From the NCBI GenBank assembly GCA_000721375.1, contig JOGW01000016.1, positions 109,473-173,472 on the forward strand: 64,000 nt of DNA, read 5' to 3'. The translations under genes were made by a program, and so were the position numbers. The DNA comes from Streptomyces sp. NRRL B-3428 (lineage in GTDB: Bacteria > Actinomycetota > Actinomycetes > Streptomycetales > Streptomycetaceae). Below, one piece after another: positions 1-8,439 of this stretch. Every line of letters begins with the position of its first letter. The stretch's first letter is position 1. The notes beneath the pieces were generated by a model. The model searched no databases, was not told where the DNA came from, and saw nothing but the letters and a program-made list of their open reading frames with translations.

Positions 1-540
1 TGGCGAGCGCGATCCTGAAGCCGGTTTTGCGGCGGCTGCGGTGCCGCGATCCGGACGGCGTCGTACGCCGTCGCGGAGTGGGGAGTGGCATGTGCTTCTC
101 CGGTTTCTCGTCTGGCCGGGGACCGCGCGTGCGAGCGGTGGGACGGAAGTCGACGCAGGGGCCCGGTAGGGGAGTTCGGGGCTACATGGCGGTGCGGAAC
201 CGTGGCGGATGAGGTGCGGAACCTCGGCTGCCTTCTTGCCAATTGATAGGAACCTTTCCTTTCTATTGGCAAGCGCGCCTGCTCCGCAAGACGCCTGCAC
301 GAACTGGTGTGCCGGATGTGGTTCGACAACGGCCGCACACAGACCGGTTCACGCTCCGTGCGCGGAATACCACCTGACGCGCCCCGCCCGCACCCCCTTG
401 TGCCTCTGAGGTGCGTCCTGAACACGTCTTGACCCATCGAACTTCTGTCACGGCTGTAGTCAGATCGACAAAATCCTGCAACTCTCCTGCACGGCGAGGG
501 CAATTGGGCATCAGATGAAGGCAAAGGAGCTACGGGACCG
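1..540. other. Leading non-coding stretch
   Basis: I see no convincing gene here. Short open frames exist on both strands, but none has a ribosome-binding site or recognisable protein content. The first ~200 bases could be the eroded end of a neighbouring gene. The stretch after 230 holds a long inverted repeat and is probably the regulatory region of the large glucanase gene starting at 541. A TTGACC at 429-434 could be a -35 element, but no good -10 follows at normal spacing. Confidence 0.5.
235..273. promoter_or_regulatory. 39-bp inverted repeat upstream of the GH87 gene
   Basis: The arms at 235-253 and 255-273 match at 16 of 19 positions around base 254. The outer nine bases are perfect (cttgccaat / attggcaag), and the core aggaacctttcct at 248-260 is itself nearly symmetrical. 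The centre lies about 290 bp before the glucanase start. It could be a repressor operator, possibly for a sugar-responsive regulator, or the terminator of a gene to the left. The nested symmetry and the absence of a GC-rich stem favour an operator; this is inference. Confidence 0.5.
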
Positions 541-3500
541 ATGAGTCGCTTCAGACCCGCCCCAACCGCACCACCCCTGCGCAGGAGTGCACGGCGCTCT
601 GCGCGCACCTGGACCACGCTCCGCACCTGGACGACCCTGCGCACCTGGCGGACCCTCGCCGCAGGCCTGGTCGCCACCCTGCTCCTGCTGTGCCTGCCCG
701 GCCTCAGCGCCGTGGCCGCCGGCGGGCCCGACCTCGCCGCGGGCAAGCCCGCCGGCGCCAGCAGCGCGAACGGCGCGTACGTGGCGGGTAACGTCACCGA
801 TGGCAACCCCGGTACGTACTGGGAGAGTTCAGGCAGCAACTTTCCGCAGTGGGTCCAGGTCGAGCTCGGCCGCACCGCGAGGATCGACCAGGTGGTCCTG
901 AAGCTCCCGCCGTCCTGGGAGACGCGCAGTCAGACGCTCGCCGTCCAGGGCAGCGCGGACGGCACCGGCTTCAGCACGCTGGCCGCCTCCGCCGCGTACT
1001 CCTTCGCGCCGGGCGGCGGCAACACGGTGACGGTCGGCTTCCCGGCCGCGCAGACCCGGTTCGTACGGGTGCAGATCACCGCCAACACCGGCTGGCCCGC
1101 CGCGCAGCTCTCCGAGCTGCAGGTGTTCGCCGCGGAAGGCACCTCGGCAAACCTGGCCCTGGGCAAGACCCTCAAGGCCTCCAGCTACACCGAGACCTAT
1201 GTCGCCGGGAACGCCAACGACGGCAACCGCGCCAGCTACTGGGAGAGCGAGAACAACAAGCTGCCCCAGTGGCTTCAGGCGGACCTCGGCTCCTCCGTCC
1301 GCGTCAACGAGGTGGTGCTGCGCGTGCCCGAGACCTGGGGCGCCCGCAACCAGACCCTCAAGATCCAGGGCAGTGAGAACGGCACGGACTTCACCGATCT
1401 GAGTTCGGCCAAGGCGTACGCCTTCTCGACGGCCACCGGACACACCGCCTCGCTCACCTTCGACGCGGCGACCACCCGCTACGTACGCGTGTTGATATCG
1501 GCCAACGACAGCCAGCCCGCGGGCCAGTTGTCCGAGCTGGAGATCTACGGCCCGGCGGGCGGAGACACCCAGGCACCCACCGCACCCGCGAACCTGGCCT
1601 TCACCGAGCCGGCCACCGGCCAGATCAAGCTCACCTGGGACGCGGCCACCGACAACACCGGCGTGAGCGCGTACGACGTGTACGCCAACGGCGAGCTGCG
1701 CACCACCGTCGACGGTGCGGTGCGCACGTACACCGACACACAGCCGGCGAACGCCACGGTCACCTACTACGTGCGCGCCCGCGACGCCGCGGGCAACACT
1801 TCCCCGAACAGCAACTCCGTGACCCGCAGGGCGGACACGGGCGACACCCAGGCGCCGACCGCGCCCGCGAACCTCGCGTACACCCAGCCCACCGCCGGTG
1901 ACATCAAGCTGACCTGGGGTGCGTCCACGGACAACGTGAAGGTCACGGCGTACGACGTGTACGCGGACGGGGCACTGCTCAAGTCGGTCGCCGGCGATGT
2001 CACGACGTACACCGACCAGCGCTCGGCGGGCGTGACGGTCTCGTATTCGGTGCGCGCCCGCGACGCCGCCGGGAACGTCTCCGCCTTCAGCAACACGGTG
2101 ACGCGCCCGGGCACCGTCGACGGCGCCAACCTCGCGGTGGGCAAGCCGATCAGCGCCTCCTCGGTGATCCACACGTTCGTCGCCGAGAACGCCAACGACG
2201 GCCAGATCTCCACGTACTGGGAAGGGGCGGCCGGCAGCTACCCGAACGCGCTGACCGTGAAGCTGGGCGCCAACGCCGATGTCGACGCGGTCGTCGTCAA
2301 GCTGAACCCGGACGCGAGCTGGAGCACGCGGACCCAGAAGATCCAGGTTCTCGGCCGCGAGCAGAGCGCCACGGGCTTCACCACGCTGGCGGGGGAGAAG
2401 GAGTACACCTTCAACCCATCCGCGAACACCAACAAGGTGACGATTCCGGTCTCGGGTCGCGTCGCCGATGTACGGCTGCAGTTCACCGCCAACAGCGGAT
2501 CCAGCGCCGGTCAGGTCGCCGAGTTCGAGGTCATCGGCACCCCCGCACCCAACCCGGACCTGGAGATCACCCAGCTCACCTCCGCGCCGACGGCGCCGGT
2601 CGAGACGGACGCGCTCACGCTCACCGCCACCGTGCGCAACCGCGGCGCCGAGGCGTCGGGTGCGAGCGACGTGCTGTTCAAGCTCGGCGGCGAGAGCGTC
2701 GGCACCAAGGCGCTGGCGGCACTCGGCGCCGGCCAGTCCACCACCGTGAGCGCCACGATCGACCCGCAGGACGCGGGCTCGTACGCCCTGAGCGCCGTCG
2801 TCGACGACAAGAACACCGTCATCGAGGAGAACGAGGGCAACAACACCTACACGGCGGCAAGTCCCTTGGTGGTCAAGCCGGTTCAGTCCTCCGACCTGGT
2901 GGCCGCGCCGGTGAGCTGGTCCCCGTCCTCGCCCTCGGCGGGCAAGGAGGTCACCTTCAGCGTCGCGATCAAGAACCAGGGCACCCAGGCGTCCGCCGCC
3001 GGCGATCACGCCATCACGCTCACCGTGCAGAACGCGCAGGGCGACACGGTCAAGACGCTGACCAAGCCGTACTCCGGCACCATCGCCGCGGGTGACACCA
3101 CGGCGCCGGTCTCGCTGGGCACCTGGACGGCCGCCAACGGCAAGTACACCGTGAAGACGGTGATCGCCGCCGACGCGAACGAGCTGCCGGTCAAGCGCGA
3201 CAACAACACCAGCACCAAGTCCCTGTTCGTCGGGCGCGGCGCCGACATGCCGTACGACACCTACGAGGCGGAGGACGCGGTCGTGGGCGGCGGCGCGAAG
3301 GTCGTCGGCCCGAACCGCACCATCGGCGACCTCGCCGGCGAGGCCTCCGGGCGCAAGGCCGTCACGCTCAACTCGACCGGCGCCTCGGTGGAGTTCACCG
3401 CCAAGCAGGACACCAACACCCTGGTCACCCGCTTCTCCATCCCGGACGCGGCGGGCGGCGGCGGCATCAACGCGACCCTGAACGTCTACGTCGACGGTGT

Positions 3501-4914
3501 CTTCCGCAAGACGCTCGACCTCACCTCCAAGTACGCCTGGCTGTACGGGGCGGAGGCCTCACCCGGCAACTCCCCGAGCGCGGGCCCGGCCCGGCACATC
3601 TACGACGAGGCCAACCTCCTGCTCGGCGAGACCGTCAAGGCGGGCAGCAGGATCAAGCTGCAGAAGGACGCGGCCAACACCTCCCAGTACGCCATCGACT
3701 TCATCGACCTGGAGCAGGTGGCACCCGCGGCGAACCCGGACCCGGCGGCCTATGTCGTCCCGGCCGGCTTCACCCACCAGGACGTGCAGAACGCCCTGGA
3801 CAAGGTCCGTATGGACACCACCAACAAGTTCACCGGCGTCTACCTGCCGCCCGGTGACTACGAGACGGGCAGCAAGTTCCAGGTCTACGGCAAGGCGGTC
3901 AAGGTCGTCGGCGCCGGGCCCTGGTTCACCCGCTTCCGCGCACCGGGGTCCCAGGAGAACACCGACATCGGCTTCCGCGCCGAGGCGAGCGCCAACGGCT
4001 CCTCCTTCAGCGGGTTCGCCTACTTCGGCAACTACACCTCGCGGATCGACGGTCCGGGCAAGGTGTTCGACTTCCAGAACACCGCCGACATCACCATCGA
4101 CAACATCTGGAACGAGCACATGGTGTGCCTGTACTGGGGCGCCAACACCGACCGCATGACCATCAAGAACTCGCGGATCCGGGACATGTTCGCCGACGGC
4201 ATCAACATGACCAACGGCAGCACGGACAACCACGTCACCAACAACGACGCCCGGGCCACCGGCGACGACAGCTTCGCGCTGTTCTCGGCGATCGACGCGG
4301 GCGGCGCGGACATGAAGAACAACGTCTACGAGAACCTGACCACGACCCTGACCTGGCGTGCGGCCGGCGTCGCCGTCTACGGCGGCTACAACAACACGTT
4401 CCGCAACATCCGTATCGCCGATACCCTGGTCTACTCCGGGATCACGGTCAGCTCCCTGGACTTCGGCTACCCGATGAACGGCTTCGGGACCGATCCCACC
4501 ACGCTCGAGAACATCTCGATCGAACGGTCCGGCGGGCACTTCTGGAACGGCCAGACCTTCCCCGGCATCTGGCTGTTCTCCGCCTCCAAGGTGTTCCAGG
4601 GCATCCGCATCAACAACGTGGACATCACCGACCCGACGTACAGCGGAATCATGTTCCAGACCCAGTACGTGGGCGGTCAGCCCAAGTTCCCGATCAAGGA
4701 CACCATCCTGCGGGACATCACCATCACCGGCGCCCGCAAGAGCGGCGACGAGTTCGACGCCAAGTCGGGCTTCGGGCTCTGGGCGAACGAGATGCCGGAA
4801 GCGGGTCAGGGTCCGGCCGTCGGTGAAGTCACCTTCTACAACCTGAAGATGAGCGACAACGCGGAGAACGTGCGCAACACCACCTCCACCTTCAAGATCA
4901 ACATTCAACCCTGA
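541..4914 (+). CDS. Secreted multidomain GH87-type alpha-1,3-glucanase (mycodextranase/mutanase)
   Basis: This 1457-residue secreted protein probably hydrolyses alpha-1,3-glucan outside the cell, as found in fungal walls or dental mutan. The order is: an arginine-rich signal peptide with hydrophobic core near residues 41-60; discoidin-type domains near 63-194 and 201-337; FnIII domains near 340-430 and 432-520; a third discoidin domain near 525-665; two CARDB-like domains near 670-900; a CBM6/35-like domain opening with YDTYEAED near 903; and a right-handed beta-helix catalytic domain from about 1065. The catalytic part has ADGINM (Asp1219) and TGDDS (Asp1242, Asp1243), which match the three acidic residues of GH87 enzymes. 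Discoidin plus CBM arrays are usual in that family. GH55 or pectate-lyase-like folds are the alternative. The start at 541 follows aaaggagc. The gene is monocistronic with a strong terminator. Confidence 0.85.
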   Translation: MSRFRPAPTAPPLRRSARRSARTWTTLRTWTTLRTWRTLAAGLVATLLLLCLPGLSAVAAGGPDLAAGKPAGASSANGAYVAGNVTDGNPGTYWESSGSNFPQWVQVELGRTARIDQVVLKLPPSWETRSQTLAVQGSADGTGFSTLAASAAYSFAPGGGNTVTVGFPAAQTRFVRVQITANTGWPAAQLSELQVFAAEGTSANLALGKTLKASSYTETYVAGNANDGNRASYWESENNKLPQWLQADLGSSVRVNEVVLRVPETWGARNQTLKIQGSENGTDFTDLSSAKAYAFSTATGHTASLTFDAATTRYVRVLISANDSQPAGQLSELEIYGPAGGDTQAPTAPANLAFTEPATGQIKLTWDAATDNTGVSAYDVYANGELRTTVDGAVRTYTDTQPANATVTYYVRARDAAGNTSPNSNSVTRRADTGDTQAPTAPANLAYTQPTAGDIKLTWGASTDNVKVTAYDVYADGALLKSVAGDVTTYTDQRSAGVTVSYSVRARDAAGNVSAFSNTVTRPGTVDGANLAVGKPISASSVIHTFVAENANDGQISTYWEGAAGSYPNALTVKLGANADVDAVVVKLNPDASWSTRTQKIQVLGREQSATGFTTLAGEKEYTFNPSANTNKVTIPVSGRVADVRLQFTANSGSSAGQVAEFEVIGTPAPNPDLEITQLTSAPTAPVETDALTLTATVRNRGAEASGASDVLFKLGGESVGTKALAALGAGQSTTVSATIDPQDAGSYALSAVVDDKNTVIEENEGNNTYTAASPLVVKPVQSSDLVAAPVSWSPSSPSAGKEVTFSVAIKNQGTQASAAGDHAITLTVQNAQGDTVKTLTKPYSGTIAAGDTTAPVSLGTWTAANGKYTVKTVIAADANELPVKRDNNTSTKSLFVGRGADMPYDTYEAEDAVVGGGAKVVGPNRTIGDLAGEASGRKAVTLNSTGASVEFTAKQDTNTLVTRFSIPDAAGGGGINATLNVYVDGVFRKTLDLTSKYAWLYGAEASPGNSPSAGPARHIYDEANLLLGETVKAGSRIKLQKDAANTSQYAIDFIDLEQVAPAANPDPAAYVVPAGFTHQDVQNALDKVRMDTTNKFTGVYLPPGDYETGSKFQVYGKAVKVVGAGPWFTRFRAPGSQENTDIGFRAEASANGSSFSGFAYFGNYTSRIDGPGKVFDFQNTADITIDNIWNEHMVCLYWGANTDRMTIKNSRIRDMFADGINMTNGSTDNHVTNNDARATGDDSFALFSAIDAGGADMKNNVYENLTTTLTWRAAGVAVYGGYNNTFRNIRIADTLVYSGITVSSLDFGYPMNGFGTDPTTLENISIERSGGHFWNGQTFPGIWLFSASKVFQGIRINNVDITDPTYSGIMFQTQYVGGQPKFPIKDTILRDITITGARKSGDEFDAKSGFGLWANEMPEAGQGPAVGEVTFYNLKMSDNAENVRNTTSTFKINIQP
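604..657 (+). repeat. Three 18-bp tandem repeats in the signal-peptide region
   Basis: Units at 604-621, 622-639 and 640-657 differ by a few bases and encode RTWTTL, RTWTTL and RTWRTL, just before the hydrophobic core of the glucanase signal peptide. Copy changes would be in frame and would lengthen only the N-region. Confidence 0.8.
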
Positions 4915-4936
4915 CAGGAGCACCCGGTCATACCTC

Positions 4937-4969
4937 GGCCCCGGTCGTCCGCCATGGACGGCCGGGGCC
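4937..4969 (+). terminator. Terminator of the GH87 gene
   Basis: Arms 4937-4950 and 4956-4969 pair over 14 bases with one mismatch and a 5-base loop, 23 bases after the stop codon. The neighbouring gene converges, so it may act on both strands. Confidence 0.75.
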
Positions 4970-5012
4970 TCCCCGCTGCTCCGTATGGCGCCGCGCGGTG
5001 TCGGGCGAGGGT

Positions 5013-5966
5013 TCACACCCCGGGGTCGGGTTTGACCGGCCCCGGCTGCAGCGCGCGGGCCGCTTCGAGCTGGGCGGCGAAGGCGAGGCCCAGGAACAGA
5101 GCGATCGAGGTGAGGTACGCCCACAGGAGCAGGGACATGAAGGCGCTGAGCGGGCCGTAGACCGCGTCGAAGGATCCGCTCAGTTCGAGATAGCGGCTCA
5201 GTACCCAGGTCAGCGCGGTCCACAGCACCAGGTAGACCACGGCGCCGAACGCCAGCCAGGTGTATCCGGGTTGGCGCCGGCGCGGAGCACCCCGGAAGAT
5301 CACGCTCGCCGAGATGAGCGCGAGGACGAGACCGAGTGGCCAGCGCAGCAGGGTCCCGAGCGTGCCGGTCGCGACATCGATGCCGTAGACCTTCGCCGCC
5401 GCCCGCCCCAGGGCGTCGCCGGTCACCATGACGATGAAGCCGAGGCCCAGCGGCAGGGCGGCGGTGACGGCCATGACCAGTCCGCGCAGATATTTGCGGT
5501 GGAACGGGCGGTCGCGCTCGTTGCCGTAGATGCGGTTGGCGCCGCGCTCGATCTGGCACATGGCGGTCGTGATGTTCATCAGGGAGAACAGCAGCGCCAG
5601 CCACAAGGCGACCTGTGCCCCGTCGTCCGCGGTGCGGCGGCTGCGCGCCAGCGCCTCGTCGAACACCTCGGTGCTGGTGCCCAGCGGCATGCGGTGCAGG
5701 GTCTCCTGCGCGAACCGGCCGATGCTCTCCGTGTGCAGGACGGTGGAGAGCCCGACGAAGACGATGACCAGCGGCACCACGGCCAGGACCGTCTGCAGGG
5801 CGAGCGCGCGGGCATGGCTGAAGCCGTCGGCGTACCGGAACCGAATGAACGCGTCGCGCAGCAGGTGCAGACCGCCGTAGTGCCGCAGAGCTTGGAAGGC
5901 CTCGTCGCCGGAGAGCTCGCTGCCGCGCATGTCCCGTGTCTCGGGGACGGTCGTCGCCGTACCCAT
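5013..5966 (-). CDS. YihY/BrkB (RNase BN-like) family membrane protein
   Basis: This 317-residue integral membrane protein of the YihY/virulence-factor BrkB family has about six hydrophobic helices. They include LALQTVLAVVPLVIVFVGL, the ALWLALLFSLMNITTAMCQI segment and a C-terminal PLSAFMSLLLWAYLTSIALF segment. The motif Y-x-N/E-RDRPFHRKYLRGL between helices is typical of the family. The function of the family is not settled, and the old RNase BN label is not supported biochemically. I chose the ATG at 5966 over an upstream in-frame start at 6086 because a purine-rich gagggggtt lies just before it and the extra 40 residues are arginine-rich and unlike the family. The gene converges on the glucanase and diverges from the propeller genes. 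Confidence 0.85.
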   Translation of the reverse strand: MGTATTVPETRDMRGSELSGDEAFQALRHYGGLHLLRDAFIRFRYADGFSHARALALQTVLAVVPLVIVFVGLSTVLHTESIGRFAQETLHRMPLGTSTEVFDEALARSRRTADDGAQVALWLALLFSLMNITTAMCQIERGANRIYGNERDRPFHRKYLRGLVMAVTAALPLGLGFIVMVTGDALGRAAAKVYGIDVATGTLGTLLRWPLGLVLALISASVIFRGAPRRRQPGYTWLAFGAVVYLVLWTALTWVLSRYLELSGSFDAVYGPLSAFMSLLLWAYLTSIALFLGLAFAAQLEAARALQPGPVKPDPGV

Positions 5967-6153
5967 GAACCCCCTCGGATCTCCTCGCCGCGCCCGCCGT
6001 GCGCGGACCCGTCCGGTGACTGGTGCCCCGGCACAACTCGTCCAATCCAGCGCACTCTTGCGCGCGAAGGAGCGCCAGATTGTCAATGTGGCATCTGTTC
6101 ACGGGTGGTGGAGGTTCATAGGCTCGACGGCCTTCGCATCGTGGGGAGGCTCG

Positions 6154-7248
6154 GTGAACCGTCTGCGTGCGTTCTTCATCTGCTTGGCCGTCGTGTGCGC
6201 CTCGTTGACGGCGCCGGCCGCGACGGCGGCACCGTCGGCGACCGCGGGAGCAGCACCGCCGACAGCCGCCGCGCCGCGCTGGGAGGCACTGCCGGTGCCG
6301 GTCACGGCCCCGGAGGCAGGCGTGGCGGACCTCGCCGCGCGCGGGCCCGGCGACGCATGGGCCACTGGCGCCGAGCAGACCGCCGACGGCCCGCGTCCGC
6401 TGCTGCTGCGGTGGGACGGCCGCGCCTGGAGCCGGGACACCACGTTCCCCGGCGCCGATGAGCCCGGCTATCTGCGCAAGATCCAGTTCGTCGGCGACGA
6501 GGTGTGGATCTTCCGCAACCGCGGCGAGGCAGGCGAGATCCTGCGCTGGTCGGCGGGCACGTGGAGCACCGTCGAGGTGCCGGAGATCCTGTGGTGGTAC
6601 CAGGACTTCACCGCAGTACCCGGAGCCGCGTGGGTGGTGGGGGAGGACGAGAACGGCCACCATGTGCTGCACTACGACGGCACCCGCTGGACTACGCAGA
6701 CGGAGCCCGAAGGCGTCCTGAGCTATTACGTGATCGAGGCGCGCTCGGCCGACGACGCCTGGGCCGCGGTGAGCCGCACCGACAGCGGCAGCCAGATCAT
6801 TCACTGGGACGGCACCGCGTGGCGCGACGTCGTCCTCCCGCTGCCGCCGAACGGCAACGTGCACCGGATCCTGCTCGAACGCTCCGGCCGGGTCACACTC
6901 GGCGGCCGCGCCGACGCCGACGGTGTACCCCGCCCGTTCCTGACCACCTTCAACGGCCATGCGTGGCAGACCACTTACCCGCAGATCGGTGACAACTACT
7001 TCTACGGCATGGTCCGCGGACCTGACGGCGCGCTGTGGCTGCCGGTGGTCAGCAACCGGGCCTTCCAGTCCAAGTACGCGCGCATCGACGGCAAACGCAC
7101 CACCTTCTCGTACGGCCCCGAGCGCCCGAACGCGATCGATGTACGGCCGCGCGTTCTCACGAGCGCCGGGACCTCGCTGCTCGCGTTCGGCACCGTCGAG
7201 ATCTACGGCTCCAAACCGAATCTGATGAGCGAGCGACTGGGAGGCTGA
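6154..7248 (+). CDS. Secreted beta-propeller-like protein A
   Basis: I do not recognise a named family. The 364-residue product starts with a signal peptide (RLRAFFICLAVVCASLTAPAA) cleaved near residue 30, then has repeats of about 45-50 residues with the pattern 'G-DAWA-G ... LLRWDG-W ... VP'. That is the usual look of secreted bacterial propellers. The GTG at 6154 is chosen because ggggagg sits 4-5 bases upstream and the signal peptide begins exactly there; longer in-frame starts would run into the divergent membrane-protein gene. The stop is two bases before the start of the paralogue at 7251, so the two are surely co-transcribed. No catalytic motif is visible. A binding or surface role is inference. 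Confidence 0.8.
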   Translation: MNRLRAFFICLAVVCASLTAPAATAAPSATAGAAPPTAAAPRWEALPVPVTAPEAGVADLAARGPGDAWATGAEQTADGPRPLLLRWDGRAWSRDTTFPGADEPGYLRKIQFVGDEVWIFRNRGEAGEILRWSAGTWSTVEVPEILWWYQDFTAVPGAAWVVGEDENGHHVLHYDGTRWTTQTEPEGVLSYYVIEARSADDAWAAVSRTDSGSQIIHWDGTAWRDVVLPLPPNGNVHRILLERSGRVTLGGRADADGVPRPFLTTFNGHAWQTTYPQIGDNYFYGMVRGPDGALWLPVVSNRAFQSKYARIDGKRTTFSYGPERPNAIDVRPRVLTSAGTSLLAFGTVEIYGSKPNLMSERLGG

Positions 7249-7250
7249 CC

Positions 7251-8360
7251 ATGGCACGCCGATTACTCGTCGCGGTCCTCGCCGCCGTCATGGCCGCACT
7301 GGCCGTGATGACACCGGCCGCGGCGGACACCTCGTCCTGGGTGCGCGTCCCGGTCCCGGCCGACGTACGTCCCCAGGCCGCACTGTCCGAAGCCACGGCC
7401 TTCTCGGCCGACCGGGCCTGGGCCGTGGGCACCGACGCCGTGGGCCGCCAAGCCCCCGGCTTCCCGCTGATCCTGCGCTGGAGCGGCGCCGGCTGGCAGC
7501 GGCAGGCACTGCCCGGCATCGACTGGCAGGGCGAACTCCTGTCCGTCGCCGGCACCTCCCCGAGCGCCGTATGGGCCGTCGGCCGCGACTCCGCGGGCGC
7601 AAGCCGCCTCCTTCGCTACGACGGCACGTCCTGGCGCGAGAGCCGCGTACCGCGCGGGGTGGCGGGCCTGACCAAGGTCGTCACCGGCGCCGGGGAAACC
7701 TGGCTGATCGGCTCGCGCGACGGCGGACAGGCGCTCCTGCGCTGGGACGGACGCACCTGGCGCGACCTGCCCGTACCGCCGGGAATCGTCTACGGGCTGC
7801 ACATCGTGGCCGCCGACGACGTCTGGGCGGCCGGTGTCAACAACGGCGCGGCGGTGTCGCACTGGGACGGAAAGGCCTGGCAGCAGACCGTTGTCGACGG
7901 CACACCACGCGCCGGCGTCGGCACCGTCCTCGTCGTGTCACCGACCGAAATCTGGGCCGGCGGCACCGGCGGCTTCATCGGCGGCCCGCCGGGCCGCCCG
8001 ATCCCACCGCTCCTCGTGCGCTACGACGGCCAGTCCTGGAGCCGCGTCGCACTGCCCGCCGACTTCGGGGGCATCACCTCGATCGTTCCCACCGACTCCG
8101 GACAACTGGGCTGGGTCGCCATGTCCAACTCCATGAAGTGGGCCCCACCGGGCAGCTACCCGCCACTGGAACCCGGCCCGGACTTCATGTCCTGGGACGG
8201 TACGGCCTTCACGGGTTACAGCGAACCGGCGGTGGCGGGTGAGGGCGACTCCTCCCAGTTCCGGCTCGCCCCTGTCCCGGGCACGGACACCGTGTGGTCC
8301 GTGGGCCGGGCAGGAGGCCCGGAGAGCACCTTCGCGCCACGGATCCTGCGCTTCAACTGA
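7251..8360 (+). CDS. Secreted beta-propeller-like protein B (paralogue of the preceding gene)
   Basis: This 369-residue protein has a clear signal peptide (LLVAVLAAVMAALAVMTPAAA) and five or more repeats such as 'ADRAWAVGT..LILRWSGAGW', 'PSAVWAVGR..LLRYDGTSW' and 'ADDVWAAGV..VSHWDGKAW', the same pattern as the gene before it. The repeats suggest a propeller in which each blade carries a DxWAxG turn and a W near a strand end. The ATG is two bases after the previous stop codon, indicating translational coupling and a tandem duplication. Identity between the two proteins is modest by eye, so the duplication is not recent. Function is unknown; no enzyme motif or anchor is visible. Confidence 0.85.
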   Translation: MARRLLVAVLAAVMAALAVMTPAAADTSSWVRVPVPADVRPQAALSEATAFSADRAWAVGTDAVGRQAPGFPLILRWSGAGWQRQALPGIDWQGELLSVAGTSPSAVWAVGRDSAGASRLLRYDGTSWRESRVPRGVAGLTKVVTGAGETWLIGSRDGGQALLRWDGRTWRDLPVPPGIVYGLHIVAADDVWAAGVNNGAAVSHWDGKAWQQTVVDGTPRAGVGTVLVVSPTEIWAGGTGGFIGGPPGRPIPPLLVRYDGQSWSRVALPADFGGITSIVPTDSGQLGWVAMSNSMKWAPPGSYPPLEPGPDFMSWDGTAFTGYSEPAVAGEGDSSQFRLAPVPGTDTVWSVGRAGGPESTFAPRILRFN

Positions 8361-8439
8361 GCGGACGGCCGGGAGTTCTGGCGCGTGGCAAGTACCCGGA
8401 CGGCGCCGTCACAGGTGCCGACCTGCGCAGGGACGGCGA

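Noticed and set aside
263..511. Minus-strand 82-codon frame upstream of the glucanase
   Set aside because: No ribosome-binding site and no recognisable content; it overlaps the inverted repeat.
829..3009. Long minus-strand open frame opposite the glucanase
   Set aside because: It mirrors the codon bias of the true gene, has Arg/Val/Gly-rich content and no family resemblance.
3559..7257. 1232-codon minus-strand open frame across the glucanase, BrkB and propeller genes
   Set aside because: It is a high-GC shadow; the real proteins with clear domains are in other frames.
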